Origin: Spirilliplanes yamanashiensis | GTDB lineage: Bacteria > Actinomycetota > Actinomycetes > Mycobacteriales > Micromonosporaceae | Assembly: GCF_016863475.1 (NCBI RefSeq) | Contig: NZ_BOOY01000041.1 | Location: 29,424-93,423, forward strand | DNA length: 64,000 bases | Direction of reading: 5' to 3' | In this document: positions 17,005-26,364 of the stretch, piece by piece | Numbering within the stretch: the first letter of the stretch is position 1 | Layout: each line of letters opens with the position of its first letter | Notes under the pieces: generated by a model | The model's database searches: none | What the model saw: only the letters and a program-made list of their open reading frames with translations | Told to the model about the DNA's origin: nothing | Position numbers and translations under genes: made by a program

Positions 17005-18804
17005 GTGCAGGAGCCCTTGCAGCGCCCGGGCTTGGACGCTGCATGGGTCGCTCATGCGGTGGCGTCCTACGACGCCGTCAGCCTCGCTCGCGGTGCGGCG
17101 TGGTGGCTGCAATCGCTTCCTGGCGACGGGGGTCGTGTAGCCCTGATTCGGGCGGACCTAGTCAGCGGTGAGCTCGCCGAGGTGACGCCGCCGGGTGCTG
17201 ACGTGGGTTCGACTATCCATGCGTATGGGGGTGGCGCCTATGCCGTGGACGGGTCGCGAGTTTGGTACGTCGACCGCAGTGACGGTCGAATCCATCTGCT
17301 CGACGTGGGTGCCGGCACTCAAGTGCTGCTCGACGGCGTGGCGGGCTTCGGCGATCTGACACCCGACCGCAATGGTCTCCTCGCTGTTGGTGAAACGGCG
17401 GACGGGGATTGCTTGGTCCATGTCGGGCCCGGCGCGTCGTCCCAGGTCCTGACGTGCACCGACGGCTTCCTGGCCGCTCCTCGTCCGTACGGTGACCGCC
17501 TCGCCTGGTTGCGTTGGGAGCGGGACCGCATGCCCTGGGACGCCACCGAGCTGTGGGCAGCGAACCGCCGGAACGGCGAGCTGGCTGAACCCGTGTTGGT
17601 CGCTGGCGGTGACGACGAGTCGGTCCTCGAGCCGCAGTGGAGCGCTTCACACGGGCTCACGTTCCTATCCGACCGCAGCGGCTGGTGGAGCCTCTACGCG
17701 TGGGACGGCACCGACGTTCGACCCATCGTGACGATGGACGCCGACATCGCGGCAGCGCCGTGGGAGCTGGGGTACTCCAGCTACGTGCACTTGGCCGGTG
17801 GGGGATTGGCCATGACGGTCCACGACGGCCCGCGCCAGCGCCTGCTCGTCCAGCAACCGGACGGTCGGCGGGAGCAGGTGGACCTGCCGTTCAGCGTGAT
17901 CAAGCCGTATCTCGCAGCGGCCGGTAACCACGCGTACTGCATCGTGTCCTCGCCAACCGCCTTGTCCCGGGTCATCGAGATCGATCTTGACGCTGGCGAG
18001 GCGTGGCGCCGTTTGAGCCGACCGCCGAGCAAGGATTGGGCCAGTTTCCAACCGATCGCGCCGACGGAGCTCCGTGTCGACGGACCGGGCGGCCGGCTCA
18101 ATGCCCTCGTGTATCCGCCGCATGGCGCCGCCGCGGACTGGGCGGCTCCCACGGTGGTGCGGGCTCATCCCGGGCCGACCGCCTCGATGACGCTGCGTCC
18201 TGATGCGCAGGTGCAGTTCCTGTGCAGCCATGGCTTCGCCGTGGTGGATGTCGACTACCGGGGCAGCACGGGCTACTCGCGCCGGTTCCGGCAGGAGCTG
18301 TACGGGCAGTGGGGTACGGCAGACGTCGACGATTGCGTTGCGACCGCTGAGCTCATGATCGCCGAGGGCCGCACCGCCCCCGGCCACGTCTTCATCACCG
18401 GGGCCAGCGCTGGGGGCTACACCGCTTTGCAGGCGGTGTCCCGCTCGGGTGTCTTCGCCGGCGCGGTAGCCCGCTCAGCAATCATCGACCCGGCGCGTTG
18501 GCAACAGACCGCACCACGTTGGCAACGGCCACACGCGGCCGCCCTTGCTGGCCCCGCTGGTCCGGTCCGCGCCGCGGCGGTCAAGCGGCCGGTCCTGCTG
18601 ATTCACGGATCGGATGACCACGTGGCGCCGTTCTCCGACGTGGCACAGTTGGCCGATGCGCTGGCGGCTCATGGCAAGCCGCAGGAGCTGCTGGTGCTCG
18701 GTACCGCCGGCCACGAGCTCGGGGCCAAGGACGACACCACTCGCGCCCTCGAAGCCGAACTCGCCTTCTACCGACACCGGCTACGAGCGCTCGCGGGCGG
18801 CTAA
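17005..18804 (+). CDS. S9-family prolyl oligopeptidase/acylaminoacyl-peptidase-type hydrolase
   Basis: A 599-residue protein with no signal peptide. An N-terminal beta-propeller region (to about 345) bears repeated aromatic/Asp strand patterns such as LSDRSGWWSLYAWDG. The C-terminal alpha/beta hydrolase (about 370-599) has nucleophile Ser468 in GASAGGY, a probable Asp538 in HGSDDHV and His570 in AGHE. It would release peptides or acyl-amino acids in the cytoplasm. GTG at 17005 was chosen for the strong GGGGGGAGGG nine bases upstream; GTG at 16957 has no such site. Its end overlaps the convergent regulator gene by four bases. Confidence 0.85.
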   Translation: MQEPLQRPGLDAAWVAHAVASYDAVSLARGAAWWLQSLPGDGGRVALIRADLVSGELAEVTPPGADVGSTIHAYGGGAYAVDGSRVWYVDRSDGRIHLLDVGAGTQVLLDGVAGFGDLTPDRNGLLAVGETADGDCLVHVGPGASSQVLTCTDGFLAAPRPYGDRLAWLRWERDRMPWDATELWAANRRNGELAEPVLVAGGDDESVLEPQWSASHGLTFLSDRSGWWSLYAWDGTDVRPIVTMDADIAAAPWELGYSSYVHLAGGGLAMTVHDGPRQRLLVQQPDGRREQVDLPFSVIKPYLAAAGNHAYCIVSSPTALSRVIEIDLDAGEAWRRLSRPPSKDWASFQPIAPTELRVDGPGGRLNALVYPPHGAAADWAAPTVVRAHPGPTASMTLRPDAQVQFLCSHGFAVVDVDYRGSTGYSRRFRQELYGQWGTADVDDCVATAELMIAEGRTAPGHVFITGASAGGYTALQAVSRSGVFAGAVARSAIIDPARWQQTAPRWQRPHAAALAGPAGPVRAAAVKRPVLLIHGSDDHVAPFSDVAQLADALAAHGKPQELLVLGTAGHELGAKDDTTRALEAELAFYRHRLRALAGG

Positions 18805-20141
18805 CCTGCGGCCGGCAGCACCTCGTGCAGGTAGTCGAAAAGGTCGACCACCTCGCGCTCGTGTTCGTACGGGGAGAGATCGAGGCGCAGCTGGGCGACC
18901 CGCTGCACGGTGCGCATGGAGGTCGTGCGCCGAGCGAGATCAGTGGCCTCCCGGCCCCGGGCGCACGCCTCGTCCACGCGGCCTGACCTGGCGAGCGTCG
19001 AAGCGAGCAGGGCGGTGTCGATCGCGAGTCGCCGTACCCGGCTCGCGCCGACGCCGGCGACCGCCTGGTCGATCTCACGACGGGCGGGCTCGTAGTGACC
19101 AAGGTCGAACAGGCAGTGGGCGACCTCGTCGGCCAGGTACGCGGGGCTCAGGTAGCGGACCCACGGCGGTTCGTCGTCCACGTCGGCTCGGGACAGGGAC
19201 GCCTCCGCGACGGCTAACGCGTTGGAGCACTTACGCTCCTCGCCCAGACGCGCGTGTGCCCGGGCGAGCACGGCATGGAGTGCCGCGCCGACCAGAGGTG
19301 TGGTGGCCGGGCCGCCGCCTTGGATGGCTGTCTGGACCATGCGTAGTCCCCGGTGAGGGTGCCCGCAGTGCAGGGCGAGATGGCCAATGCTCACCGCCAG
19401 GAGGTAGGCACCGTACAGCCGATCGCCCTCCGCACCCGTCAGCGCGAGGGCACGCAGGTAGTGCTGCTGTGCCACACCGTCGGCGCCCAGGTCGACTGCC
19501 TGGTATCCGGCCAGCTCGAACGCGCCGAGAGCGACGGTGTGGGCCCGTCGGCCGATTGGTCCGTCTGCGGGACTGATGGCGACGAGGCGGCGCACGTCGG
19601 TCTGCAGGAAGCCCATGACGTCGGGGTAGGCGGCACCCGCACCAAGCTGGTGGTCACGGTCCCGCAGTGTCGCCAGCCGCCGCTCCGCTTCGACAACGAA
19701 CGCCTCGTCGAGGCGACAGCCATCTCGAACCGGACGGCGGGGGTCCTCACCGACCAGCCAGTCCAGCGCGGGTCGGTCCAGAGCTGCCGGCAGGAACGGC
19801 ACATAGGCAGCTGCTGGCCGTGATGGTTGCGGGAGTACGCGCCGATCGATCGACGGCATCGCGAACACGCTGGCTGCGGCGCGGTTCTCGGCAGCACGTA
19901 ACTCCACAAGACTTCGGTACGCCCGCAGCAGTTCACCGTTCGCGGCGACCGCATCGTCCGCACGCTGCCAGAACGCCTCGACCGCGTTCTGCAGACCGAC
20001 CTCCACGCTCGCCACGGTGCTTCGCCCGTAGTGCACCTTGTCGGCGAGTGCTTCCTGACTCAGACGGACGGCGCGGCGGAACGACGCGAGCCTGCGCCCA
20101 AGCGATCGCATGGCCTCCCGGACCTCCGCCGAGTCCGCCAT
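18801..20141 (-). CDS. XRE-family HTH regulator with a helical-repeat sensor domain
   Basis: A 446-residue regulator. The N-terminal helix-turn-helix (about residues 10-55, RLSQEALADKVHYGRSTVAS) is of the Cro/C1 type. A long alpha-helical region with TPR-like periodicity follows (about 150-430, such as GAYLLAVSIGHLALHCG and ALHAVLARAHARLGEE). This architecture is common in streptomycete and Micromonospora regulators that may bind peptides or small partners. ATG at 20141 is supported by GGGAGG eight bases upstream. It diverges from three small genes, and TGTCGG repeats in the gap may be its operator. Confidence 0.75.
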   Translation of the reverse strand: MADSAEVREAMRSLGRRLASFRRAVRLSQEALADKVHYGRSTVASVEVGLQNAVEAFWQRADDAVAANGELLRAYRSLVELRAAENRAAASVFAMPSIDRRVLPQPSRPAAAYVPFLPAALDRPALDWLVGEDPRRPVRDGCRLDEAFVVEAERRLATLRDRDHQLGAGAAYPDVMGFLQTDVRRLVAISPADGPIGRRAHTVALGAFELAGYQAVDLGADGVAQQHYLRALALTGAEGDRLYGAYLLAVSIGHLALHCGHPHRGLRMVQTAIQGGGPATTPLVGAALHAVLARAHARLGEERKCSNALAVAEASLSRADVDDEPPWVRYLSPAYLADEVAHCLFDLGHYEPARREIDQAVAGVGASRVRRLAIDTALLASTLARSGRVDEACARGREATDLARRTTSMRTVQRVAQLRLDLSPYEHEREVVDLFDYLHEVLPAAG

Positions 20142-20240
20142 CGCCACCACCTCCCGTAGGCGTGGAAGAACGCATTGTGTCAGATCCGCCGGACGGCAGA
20201 CATGGTGCTTCGACCGTCCGAGCGAGACGGCGGCCGCCGA

Positions 20241-20283
20241 TGTCGGCGATATGTCGGAGGCCGTCGGCAGACCTGTCCGACAT
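20241..20283. promoter_or_regulatory. Candidate operator array (TGTCGG/CCGACA)
   Basis: Two TGTCGG elements (20241-20246 and inside ATGTCGGA at 20251-20258) face an inverted TCCGACAT (20276-20283). The perfect 8-bp arms ATGTCGGA/TCCGACAT are 17 bases apart. The position, 100-140 bases upstream of the XRE gene start, suggests autoregulation. No binding data exist here. Confidence 0.35.
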
Positions 20284-20413
20284 CGCCGCGTCACCGGTTA
20301 GCTCAAGACGCGACGGCGCCCGAGCGCCGGAACCGGCGGCAGGGGGTGTGCAGTGGCGAGCGCAGGAAGGTCTCCGGTTGTCGGGCACGCCGACGCCGTC
20401 GTGCCACAGGCGG

Positions 20414-20452
20414 CTCCGGGGCGGACGCGCGATAGGTCCGTCCGCCTCGGAG
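20414..20452. other. Long hairpin in the divergent gap
   Basis: A 13-bp stem with one mismatch: CTCCGGGGCGGAC (20414-20426) and GTCCGCCTCGGAG (20440-20452), with a 13-base loop. It could be a terminator for leftward read-through or an operator. Confidence 0.4.
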
Positions 20453-20618
20453 CGTCCCTACGCCCGCTCTGCATGCACCAGGAGACGTTCGGCCCGAGCA
20501 CTGTTGCCGCACCCCGACAGACAGTTGTGTGCGGGAGCCGGTGGCTTGATCGGATTCCACCTGGGTGGTGTTGTGGGCGTCCATCGATCATGCGGTGCCG
20601 AGCGAAGGACGGGCACCG

Positions 20619-20867
20619 ATGACCATTCACACTGCCACCCGGCCGTGCTGGGATTGCTCGGCGTGCGAGGCGCCGTGGCCCTGTGCACCGGCCAAGGTAG
20701 ATCTTGCGGTCGAATACGCCGGTCAGCCGACCAGTCTGCGCATCTACTTGGCGGTTTGCTTGGACGAGGCGGCTGAACCTCTAGCCGCCAAGGGGGCAAC
20801 GCCGACCTGCCTGTACGAGCGCTTCATAGGCTGGTTGCCCGTCGACACTGACGCCGAACTTCGCTAG
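20619..20867 (+). CDS. Small Cys-containing protein, unknown
   Basis: An 82-residue soluble protein with cysteines in WDCSACEAPWPC and a downstream helical part (TSLRIYLAVCLDEAAE) ending in LYERFIGW. I recall similar short proteins in actinomycete genomes, where they are sometimes misnamed flavin reductase; nothing here supports an enzyme. The CxxC pair followed by PC could bind a metal. ATG at 20619 begins the conserved part. It heads a three-gene cluster divergent from the XRE regulator. Confidence 0.55.
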   Translation: MTIHTATRPCWDCSACEAPWPCAPAKVDLAVEYAGQPTSLRIYLAVCLDEAAEPLAAKGATPTCLYERFIGWLPVDTDAELR

Positions 20868-20875
20868 GAATGGCC

Positions 20876-21133
20876 ATGTCAGGAGCGAATGGCTGGCTCG
20901 GGCGCGTGCCCGAGCATTTGCGCAAGCCATGATGGTGTGGAACGTCGCCGACCGTCGCTGCCGAAGCGCGGCCCGGACCCGTCCGTGGCGCACCGGTCGA
21001 CAAGGGTGAAAAGACAGGCTCCGACGTCGTCGTTCGAAGGTTGCACGATGTACGTCCGTACCTCGCCGAGTACCGAACTGACCGGCACGTACGGCACCTG
21101 GACGCTGAGATCGCACAACTCAGCACGACGTGA
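20876..21133 (+). pseudogene. Small ORF interrupted by an in-frame TGA
   Basis: From ATG at 20876 the frame reads MSGANGWLGRVPEHLRKP, hits TGA at 20930-20932, and then stays open with coding-like GC-rich third positions for 66 more codons. The part after the stop is charged and helical (SDVVVRRLHDVRPYLAEY, HLDAEIAQL). It ends at 21131-21133, overlapping a GTG of the next gene. The full frame would encode 84 residues plus the stop site. A nonsense mutation is the simplest reading. A sequencing error or TGA recoding is possible but there is no sign of a selenocysteine system. No family was recognised. Confidence 0.5.
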
Positions 21134-21174
21134 GCCTGACAGCACGCAATGCCCGGACGACGAGAGGACGCCCT

Positions 21175-21558
21175 GTGTCGGTGGAGAACGGCCGCATCTT
21201 CCGCGAGGCATGGATTGCCGGGGTACGGCGGCACTATCCCGGTGACCCGAAGCCCGGCTATGTCGCCCCGTGGGAGGAGACACCGGACTGGGAGCGGCAG
21301 AGCGCGGCGGCCGTATACGACCTCGTGCGCGCGTTCGTGGCGGGCAGCGATGGCGCCACCCGGCACCTCACGCGTACCCAGAAGGGCCAGTTCGTGGCGC
21401 TGTGCTGGGTCGCACACATCTACCGCCACTTCCCGGACCCCAAGCCGTCCTACGTGGCCCCGTGGGACCAGCTGCCGGGCTGGCAACAGGAGACCGACGC
21501 TGACATCTTCGAGACGATCGAGCAGTCCGTCGTCGAGTCGATGAATAGCCAGCCATAG
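21175..21558 (+). CDS. Small protein with an internal duplication, unknown
   Basis: A 127-residue soluble protein with two copies of one unit: HYPGDPKPGYVAPWEETPDW near residue 20 and HFPDPKPSYVAPWDQLPGW near residue 93. Each is followed by an acidic helix (SAAAVYDLV and DADIFETIE). GTG at 21175 is supported by AGAGGA seven bases upstream; GTG at 21130, overlapping the upstream stop, would add 15 residues. It is the third gene of the cluster divergent from the XRE regulator. No function was recognised. Confidence 0.55.
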   Translation: MSVENGRIFREAWIAGVRRHYPGDPKPGYVAPWEETPDWERQSAAAVYDLVRAFVAGSDGATRHLTRTQKGQFVALCWVAHIYRHFPDPKPSYVAPWDQLPGWQQETDADIFETIEQSVVESMNSQP

Positions 21559-21600
21559 CGGCCCGGACTCGCTCGCGCCGCAGGTCCATGGCGCCTGCCT

Positions 21601-24600
21601 CTACAGCCGGTACCGCGGTCCAGGATCTTGCTGTACCGGCCGCGGCTCAGTGACGGGCGTCGGCCCGGAGCGGCCAGCAGGCTCCTGTCGCGGCACGGCA
21701 CGAATGCGTTGACGGGGTCCGGCCGTGGTGGGTCTCCTGAGGCGGTTCATCCGGGATGGCCGGGCGTCTTCACCCCTGGCCCGCGTCGCCTCGACATGCG
21801 GCTTCGGATCGGGAGCCAGGTGTCCGTGGTCGCGTAGGGCGCGACTCAGGTGGAAGCGGTATACCGGCTGGGTGATCGCCTCATCCGGTGACGCAGTGTC
21901 GCCCTGCCACAGGATGCCGACCCTGCCGATGACGGTGGTCGCCACGGCTCGCCGGGCGGGCTCGGGAAGCGCCCAGTAGGTGTCCACGGCAACCCGGTGG
22001 GTGGCATTGTCGCTGGGAACCGAGCTGCCGGTGTGGGCTCTTGCCAGCGCGTCGACGGCGTGCCAGTAGGCGTGGTAGCCGGCGCGGCCCGGCTCGATGT
22101 ATGGGCCGAGGGGGTGGCGCGGGTCGTCGTCGGCGGCGGCGTACTGGTCGCGGTACGCGGCGGCTATGCCGAGCTGGCGGCGCCAATGCGCCCGTTTCTG
22201 CGGGTCGTGCGGTTCGGCGCCGAAGGCGGTCGTCCAGGCCGGGCGGCGGGTCGCGGCGTCGTCAGCGAGCCGCGCAACGCGCGCCTCGATCGCCCGTTCG
22301 GAGTCGGTGAGGTAGCCGGTGTAGGCCGCGGACTTCCCGGCTCTTGAAGCGTCGGCCGGTGGTGTCCACGGCGGGACGGCACGGTGGTCCCGGCGGTCGA
22401 GCGCGGCCGCCTGGGCGGCCTCGGTGATGTGGGCGGCGAGGTCGTGCAGCGGTACGCCGCCCGGCGCGGCGGCCAGGAGGGTGTCCGGGTCGCCGCCCGC
22501 GCGCTCGTGGCCGGCGAGGATCCAGCCGATGGTGGCCCAGGTGCCGTTGTTCCGCTCCGCCGCCGCGGGGGTGGGCTGGGCGGCGAGGTAGCGGTTGAGC
22601 CGGCAGGCCAGTACCTGGGCGGTGTCGCCGGCGTCAAGCAGGCTGCGGGATCCCGCGACGGCGCTGAGGACCCGGCTGGCGTCGTGGTCGGCGTGGTGGG
22701 CTCGGGCGACGGCGGCGTGCAGGGCGGACCATCCGGGCTGCCGGCGTACGACGTCGGCGAGCCGGTCGCCGAGCGCGTCGGTGACGGCTTGATGGTGGCG
22801 CAGTGTCTCAGGCGGCCGTTGCTCGGCGCGCGCGACGCCGTTGGCCGCGAGATGCCGCCGATCCGCTTCGGTGATGGCCTCGAGCCGGGCGGGGTCGCCG
22901 GCGGAGGCGTTGTCGAGCGTGATGTGGTCGAGGTCGGCGGCGTCGACCGGCGTGTACCCGTCGTCAGGGGTGCGCCGCGCCGGGGTGCCGTTGTGCAGCG
23001 CCGGCGGCGTGCATTGCAGCGCGCCGACGGGTGGACGGGTGCCGGTGTGGTGCTCCAGCAGCGCCGCGTATCGGGCGGCCTGCGCGCGGTCGGGCGGGGC
23101 CAGCGGGGCGGGGACCGGGGTGTGGTCGGTGACGTCGGACAGCCGCCAGGCGAGCAGCTGCGCCGCGGAGCGGGCGTCGTCCATCGGTCCGTACCGGGTG
23201 GCGGCGGCCAGGAGTTGTTCGGGCTGCCAGCCCTGCTGGTGGGCAGTCATGAGCGTGTGGACGACGATCGGCCAGGCGGGATCGTGGGCGACGCGGGCGG
23301 CCATCGCGGGTCCGAACACCTGCTCGGTGAGGTGCCGGTAGTGCGGCTGGACGGCCTGTTCGGCGGCGTGGACCATGCGGGGCATGAGGGTCGCCAGGGA
23401 GGCCGCGTCGTGTTGGGCGGCGCGGATGGTTTCGGTGGCAGTCAGTTCGGCGGTGTCGGTGGCGAGGATGCCCTCAAGCACTTCGCGGGCGGCGCGGCCG
23501 TCGGGGTCGTAGCGGGTGCGGTCGAGGCGGCGGTCCTCGTCGAGGTCGAGCAGCTCGTGGGTGACGGTGTAGAGGTGGGTGCGTTCGCGGGCGCGGGTGG
23601 CGGCGACGTACAGGTTCTCGCGGGCGACTTCGCCGGTGACGAGGGCGTGGGTGGTGTCCACGGTGTCGCCCTGGGCGCGGTGCACGGTGGTGGCGTAGAG
23701 CAGTTCGACGTGGGCGGCGACGTAGTCGGCGGGCAGCCGGAGGGTGCCGCGGTGGCGTAGGTGCCGGACGGTGAGGGAGCCGTCGCGGTGGCGGGCGGTG
23801 ACGGTCCAGCCGTCGCCGTTGCGGACGAAGTCCCGGCCGTTGTGGTGGGTGAGGCGCCGTTCGTTGCGGCGGGCGATGACCCAGTCGCCGCGTCCGGCGG
23901 TGTTGCCGTCGTGCAGGGCGACGCCGCCGGGTTCTACCCGGCCGAGCGTGACGCGGTCGAGGCGGGCTCGGGCGGCGAGGGCGGCGACATCCCGGTTGGC
24001 GGCCGCGCACATGATCGACACCTTCCCGGCGGCGATGTCGGCGTGCCAGCCGGTGTAGACGCCGTCGAGCATGGCGTGCCGGGATCCGCCCCGGATGCGG
24101 TTCCGCGTCTCGTAATGGTCGAGGGCGGTGCTGTCGCCGACGCGGAGTTTCGTGGTGGCGGCGGCCTCGGCGGGGTCGGTGAAGCGGTGCACGGTCTCCA
24201 GTTCGGCGGCGCCGACGTCGGTGGCGATCAGGCGCAGGACGCCGCCCGACTCGACGGCTGCCAGCTGACGGTGGTCGCCGAGCAGGCGGATGACCGCGCC
24301 GTGCCGGACGGCGACGACCCGGAGGCGGTCGAGGTTGAAGGTGCCGGCCATGCCGGCCTCGTCGACGAGGATGACGTCGCCGGGTCGGACCTCGAACGCT
24401 GCCGCACGAGGCGCGGGCTCGCCGGGGGGAGTGGTGGGGGCAGCGTGGCGGTGGTCGTGGAGGAACTTGTGCAGGTTCTCGGCCGGCACGCCGAGGTCCG
24501 CAGCCAGGACGGCGGCGGATGCGGCGGACGTGGCGAGGGGGACGACGCTGCGCCCGTGGGCGCGTGCGGTGTGCAGGTAGGCCCGCATGGCGGTGGTCTT

Positions 24601-26364
24601 GCCGGTGCCGGCGGCGCCGATGCCGACCGCGAGCAGCGCGTCGCTGGTGGCGAAGGCGGCCACCAACCGGCGCTGTCCCGGATCGAGTGGATGGCGGGTG
24701 CGTTGGTCGAAGTCGCGCAGGGCGGCGGTGACCGTGTCGGCCGGCATAGCGTGCTGGGTGGCGGTGCGGGCGGCCGTCAGGAGGCGCTGTTCGGCGTCGA
24801 GGACGGCCTGGCTGGTGTAGCGGGTGGCCCGGTGCTGAACAAAGACCGAGGTGCCGTCGGCGCGGCGCAGGGCGGCGGGTTCGTCGACCAGGCTGGGTGC
24901 CTCCACGCTGATGCTGGCGCCCGGTGCCAGCGCCGCCGCGACTACCCGCCCTACCAAGGCGGCGGCCGCCGCGGCAGTCGTGGCGGGCGTGACCGCCCGG
25001 ACGAGGCGTTCGGCTTCGGCACGGACGTTCCACTCGGTCCAGGTCGCGCGGTGCTCGGCCACGGCGGCGAGGACACGACCCGCCAGCGTCGTGACGTCCG
25101 CGTCGGACGGAGCCGCGAAGGCACGCGGTGCCGCGTCCGGCGGTGGTACGGCTGCCATCACCCTCGCCACGGCGCCCGGCCCGAACGCGTCGCGCAGTTC
25201 CCCGGTCCACGCGGCGCGCATGGCGGCGAGCGACCGCGGCGGCTTCTTGCCGTGGCGGGTGTCGAGGGTGGCCTGGCGGGCGAGCCGGTGGCACACGGCG
25301 GCATCGGGGTCGTGGCCGTGCTCGCGCCGGTAGGCGGCCAGCAGCGTCTCGTACCGGGCGTAGAGCCGGTTGCGCCGCCGGGAGTAGTGCGCGATCAGTT
25401 CGGCCGGGATGCCGGTGATCTCGTGGATCGGGTCGTCCTTGCCGGGCACCGTCCGAGGCGTCCAGGCGACGCCGAGCCGTTCGGTGAGCGCGGCCTGGAA
25501 GGTGGTGTTGTAGTGCTCGGACGCCGCGACCGTGAGCCGGTACAGCGCCCGCCCGTCGAGGGCCCGCCACACGCCGTCGTCCCCGCAGATCTTGTTCGAA
25601 ATGGCGACGTGGGTGTGCAGGTTGGGGTCGCCGTCGCGGGAGTCGTAGTGGTCGAACGCCACCGCCACCAGGCCGTGGGTGCCGATCTGTGCGATGCCGC
25701 CGGTGCCGGTGCGGGTGAACGCCGCGTGCTCCTCCAGCATGGTGAGGGTGTCGTCCTTCGCCGCGTGGTGGGCGTCCCAGACGGCCTGCCGGACGTGCGG
25801 GCGGGGATCGAGCGCCCAGAGCAGCGCGGCCGATTTCACGGGCGCGAAGACGACGTCGTAGCCGGCGACGCCGCCTCGGCCGCGGGCCGCCTCCTCCCGG
25901 CGGATTTTCGCCGCCTCGGCGTCGGTCGGCGCGCGCCCGGTCTCCGCGGTTATGACGGCGAGGCGCTCGTCGACGCGGTCCTCGAACGGGGCCAGGGCGG
26001 CGTAGACGGGAAACGCCCGGCCGAGGCGGGCCGCGCGGCGGGCGTCGACCGCGACGCGGGCGAGCTGCCTGTCCGTCGTGCCGGCGTGAATGTGGGCGGC
26101 CTGGTGCCGGGCGATGGCGGCGTCCGCGTCGGGGTGCATGCCGTGGCCGAACAGCGCCCGCATCTGCTCCTCGGTGACGTGGGTGCCGGCGAGGCCGAGC
26201 AGCGGAGCACCGCGGCCGATCCACGTGCCAGGCGGGTTGCCCTCGGCGGTGTAGTACGCGGCGGCGTCCTGACTACGGGTGCGGTCGACGTCGCCGCCGG
26301 CGATGTTGCGGGTGAGGTACGTGTACCCGTCGCCGGCGGAGAGCTTGTGGACGGTCATCACCAT
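21601..26364 (-). CDS. MobF-family relaxase-helicase (TrwC/TraA-like)
   Basis: A 1587-residue bifunctional protein that nicks oriT and unwinds the transferred strand. The N-terminal relaxase domain (about 1-320) has the tandem tyrosines YY at 37-38 and the metal-binding HTH motif in NLHTHVAISNK (about 248-258). A RecD/TraI-type SF1 helicase has Walker A GAAGTGKT (about 581-588), then VILVDEAGM and LLGDHRQLAAVESGG. A helix-rich Ala/Arg tail makes up the last 600 residues. The start is ATG at 26364, with ATG at 26358 as an alternative. It diverges from a small coiled-coil gene across the candidate oriT, the standard MobF arrangement. Confidence 0.9.
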   Translation of the reverse strand: MVMTVHKLSAGDGYTYLTRNIAGGDVDRTRSQDAAAYYTAEGNPPGTWIGRGAPLLGLAGTHVTEEQMRALFGHGMHPDADAAIARHQAAHIHAGTTDRQLARVAVDARRAARLGRAFPVYAALAPFEDRVDERLAVITAETGRAPTDAEAAKIRREEAARGRGGVAGYDVVFAPVKSAALLWALDPRPHVRQAVWDAHHAAKDDTLTMLEEHAAFTRTGTGGIAQIGTHGLVAVAFDHYDSRDGDPNLHTHVAISNKICGDDGVWRALDGRALYRLTVAASEHYNTTFQAALTERLGVAWTPRTVPGKDDPIHEITGIPAELIAHYSRRRNRLYARYETLLAAYRREHGHDPDAAVCHRLARQATLDTRHGKKPPRSLAAMRAAWTGELRDAFGPGAVARVMAAVPPPDAAPRAFAAPSDADVTTLAGRVLAAVAEHRATWTEWNVRAEAERLVRAVTPATTAAAAAALVGRVVAAALAPGASISVEAPSLVDEPAALRRADGTSVFVQHRATRYTSQAVLDAEQRLLTAARTATQHAMPADTVTAALRDFDQRTRHPLDPGQRRLVAAFATSDALLAVGIGAAGTGKTTAMRAYLHTARAHGRSVVPLATSAASAAVLAADLGVPAENLHKFLHDHRHAAPTTPPGEPAPRAAAFEVRPGDVILVDEAGMAGTFNLDRLRVVAVRHGAVIRLLGDHRQLAAVESGGVLRLIATDVGAAELETVHRFTDPAEAAATTKLRVGDSTALDHYETRNRIRGGSRHAMLDGVYTGWHADIAAGKVSIMCAAANRDVAALAARARLDRVTLGRVEPGGVALHDGNTAGRGDWVIARRNERRLTHHNGRDFVRNGDGWTVTARHRDGSLTVRHLRHRGTLRLPADYVAAHVELLYATTVHRAQGDTVDTTHALVTGEVARENLYVAATRARERTHLYTVTHELLDLDEDRRLDRTRYDPDGRAAREVLEGILATDTAELTATETIRAAQHDAASLATLMPRMVHAAEQAVQPHYRHLTEQVFGPAMAARVAHDPAWPIVVHTLMTAHQQGWQPEQLLAAATRYGPMDDARSAAQLLAWRLSDVTDHTPVPAPLAPPDRAQAARYAALLEHHTGTRPPVGALQCTPPALHNGTPARRTPDDGYTPVDAADLDHITLDNASAGDPARLEAITEADRRHLAANGVARAEQRPPETLRHHQAVTDALGDRLADVVRRQPGWSALHAAVARAHHADHDASRVLSAVAGSRSLLDAGDTAQVLACRLNRYLAAQPTPAAAERNNGTWATIGWILAGHERAGGDPDTLLAAAPGGVPLHDLAAHITEAAQAAALDRRDHRAVPPWTPPADASRAGKSAAYTGYLTDSERAIEARVARLADDAATRRPAWTTAFGAEPHDPQKRAHWRRQLGIAAAYRDQYAAADDDPRHPLGPYIEPGRAGYHAYWHAVDALARAHTGSSVPSDNATHRVAVDTYWALPEPARRAVATTVIGRVGILWQGDTASPDEAITQPVYRFHLSRALRDHGHLAPDPKPHVEATRARGEDARPSRMNRLRRPTTAGPRQRIRAVPRQEPAGRSGPTPVTEPRPVQQDPGPRYRL

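Larger units (their letters stand above)
20142..20618. other. Regulatory gap between the XRE gene and the small-gene cluster
   Basis: A 477-base divergent region. It contains clustered TGTCGG/CCGACA elements (20241-20283) and a long hairpin (20414-20452). I see no convincing coding sequence. Confidence 0.45.

Noticed and set aside
20303..20630. Short minus-strand frames in the divergent gap
   Set aside because: No ribosome site or family; the region has hairpins and repeats typical of a control region.
18614..20776. Plus-strand frames opposite the XRE regulator gene
   Set aside because: Arg/Pro-rich shadows; the minus-strand frame has HTH and helical-repeat features.
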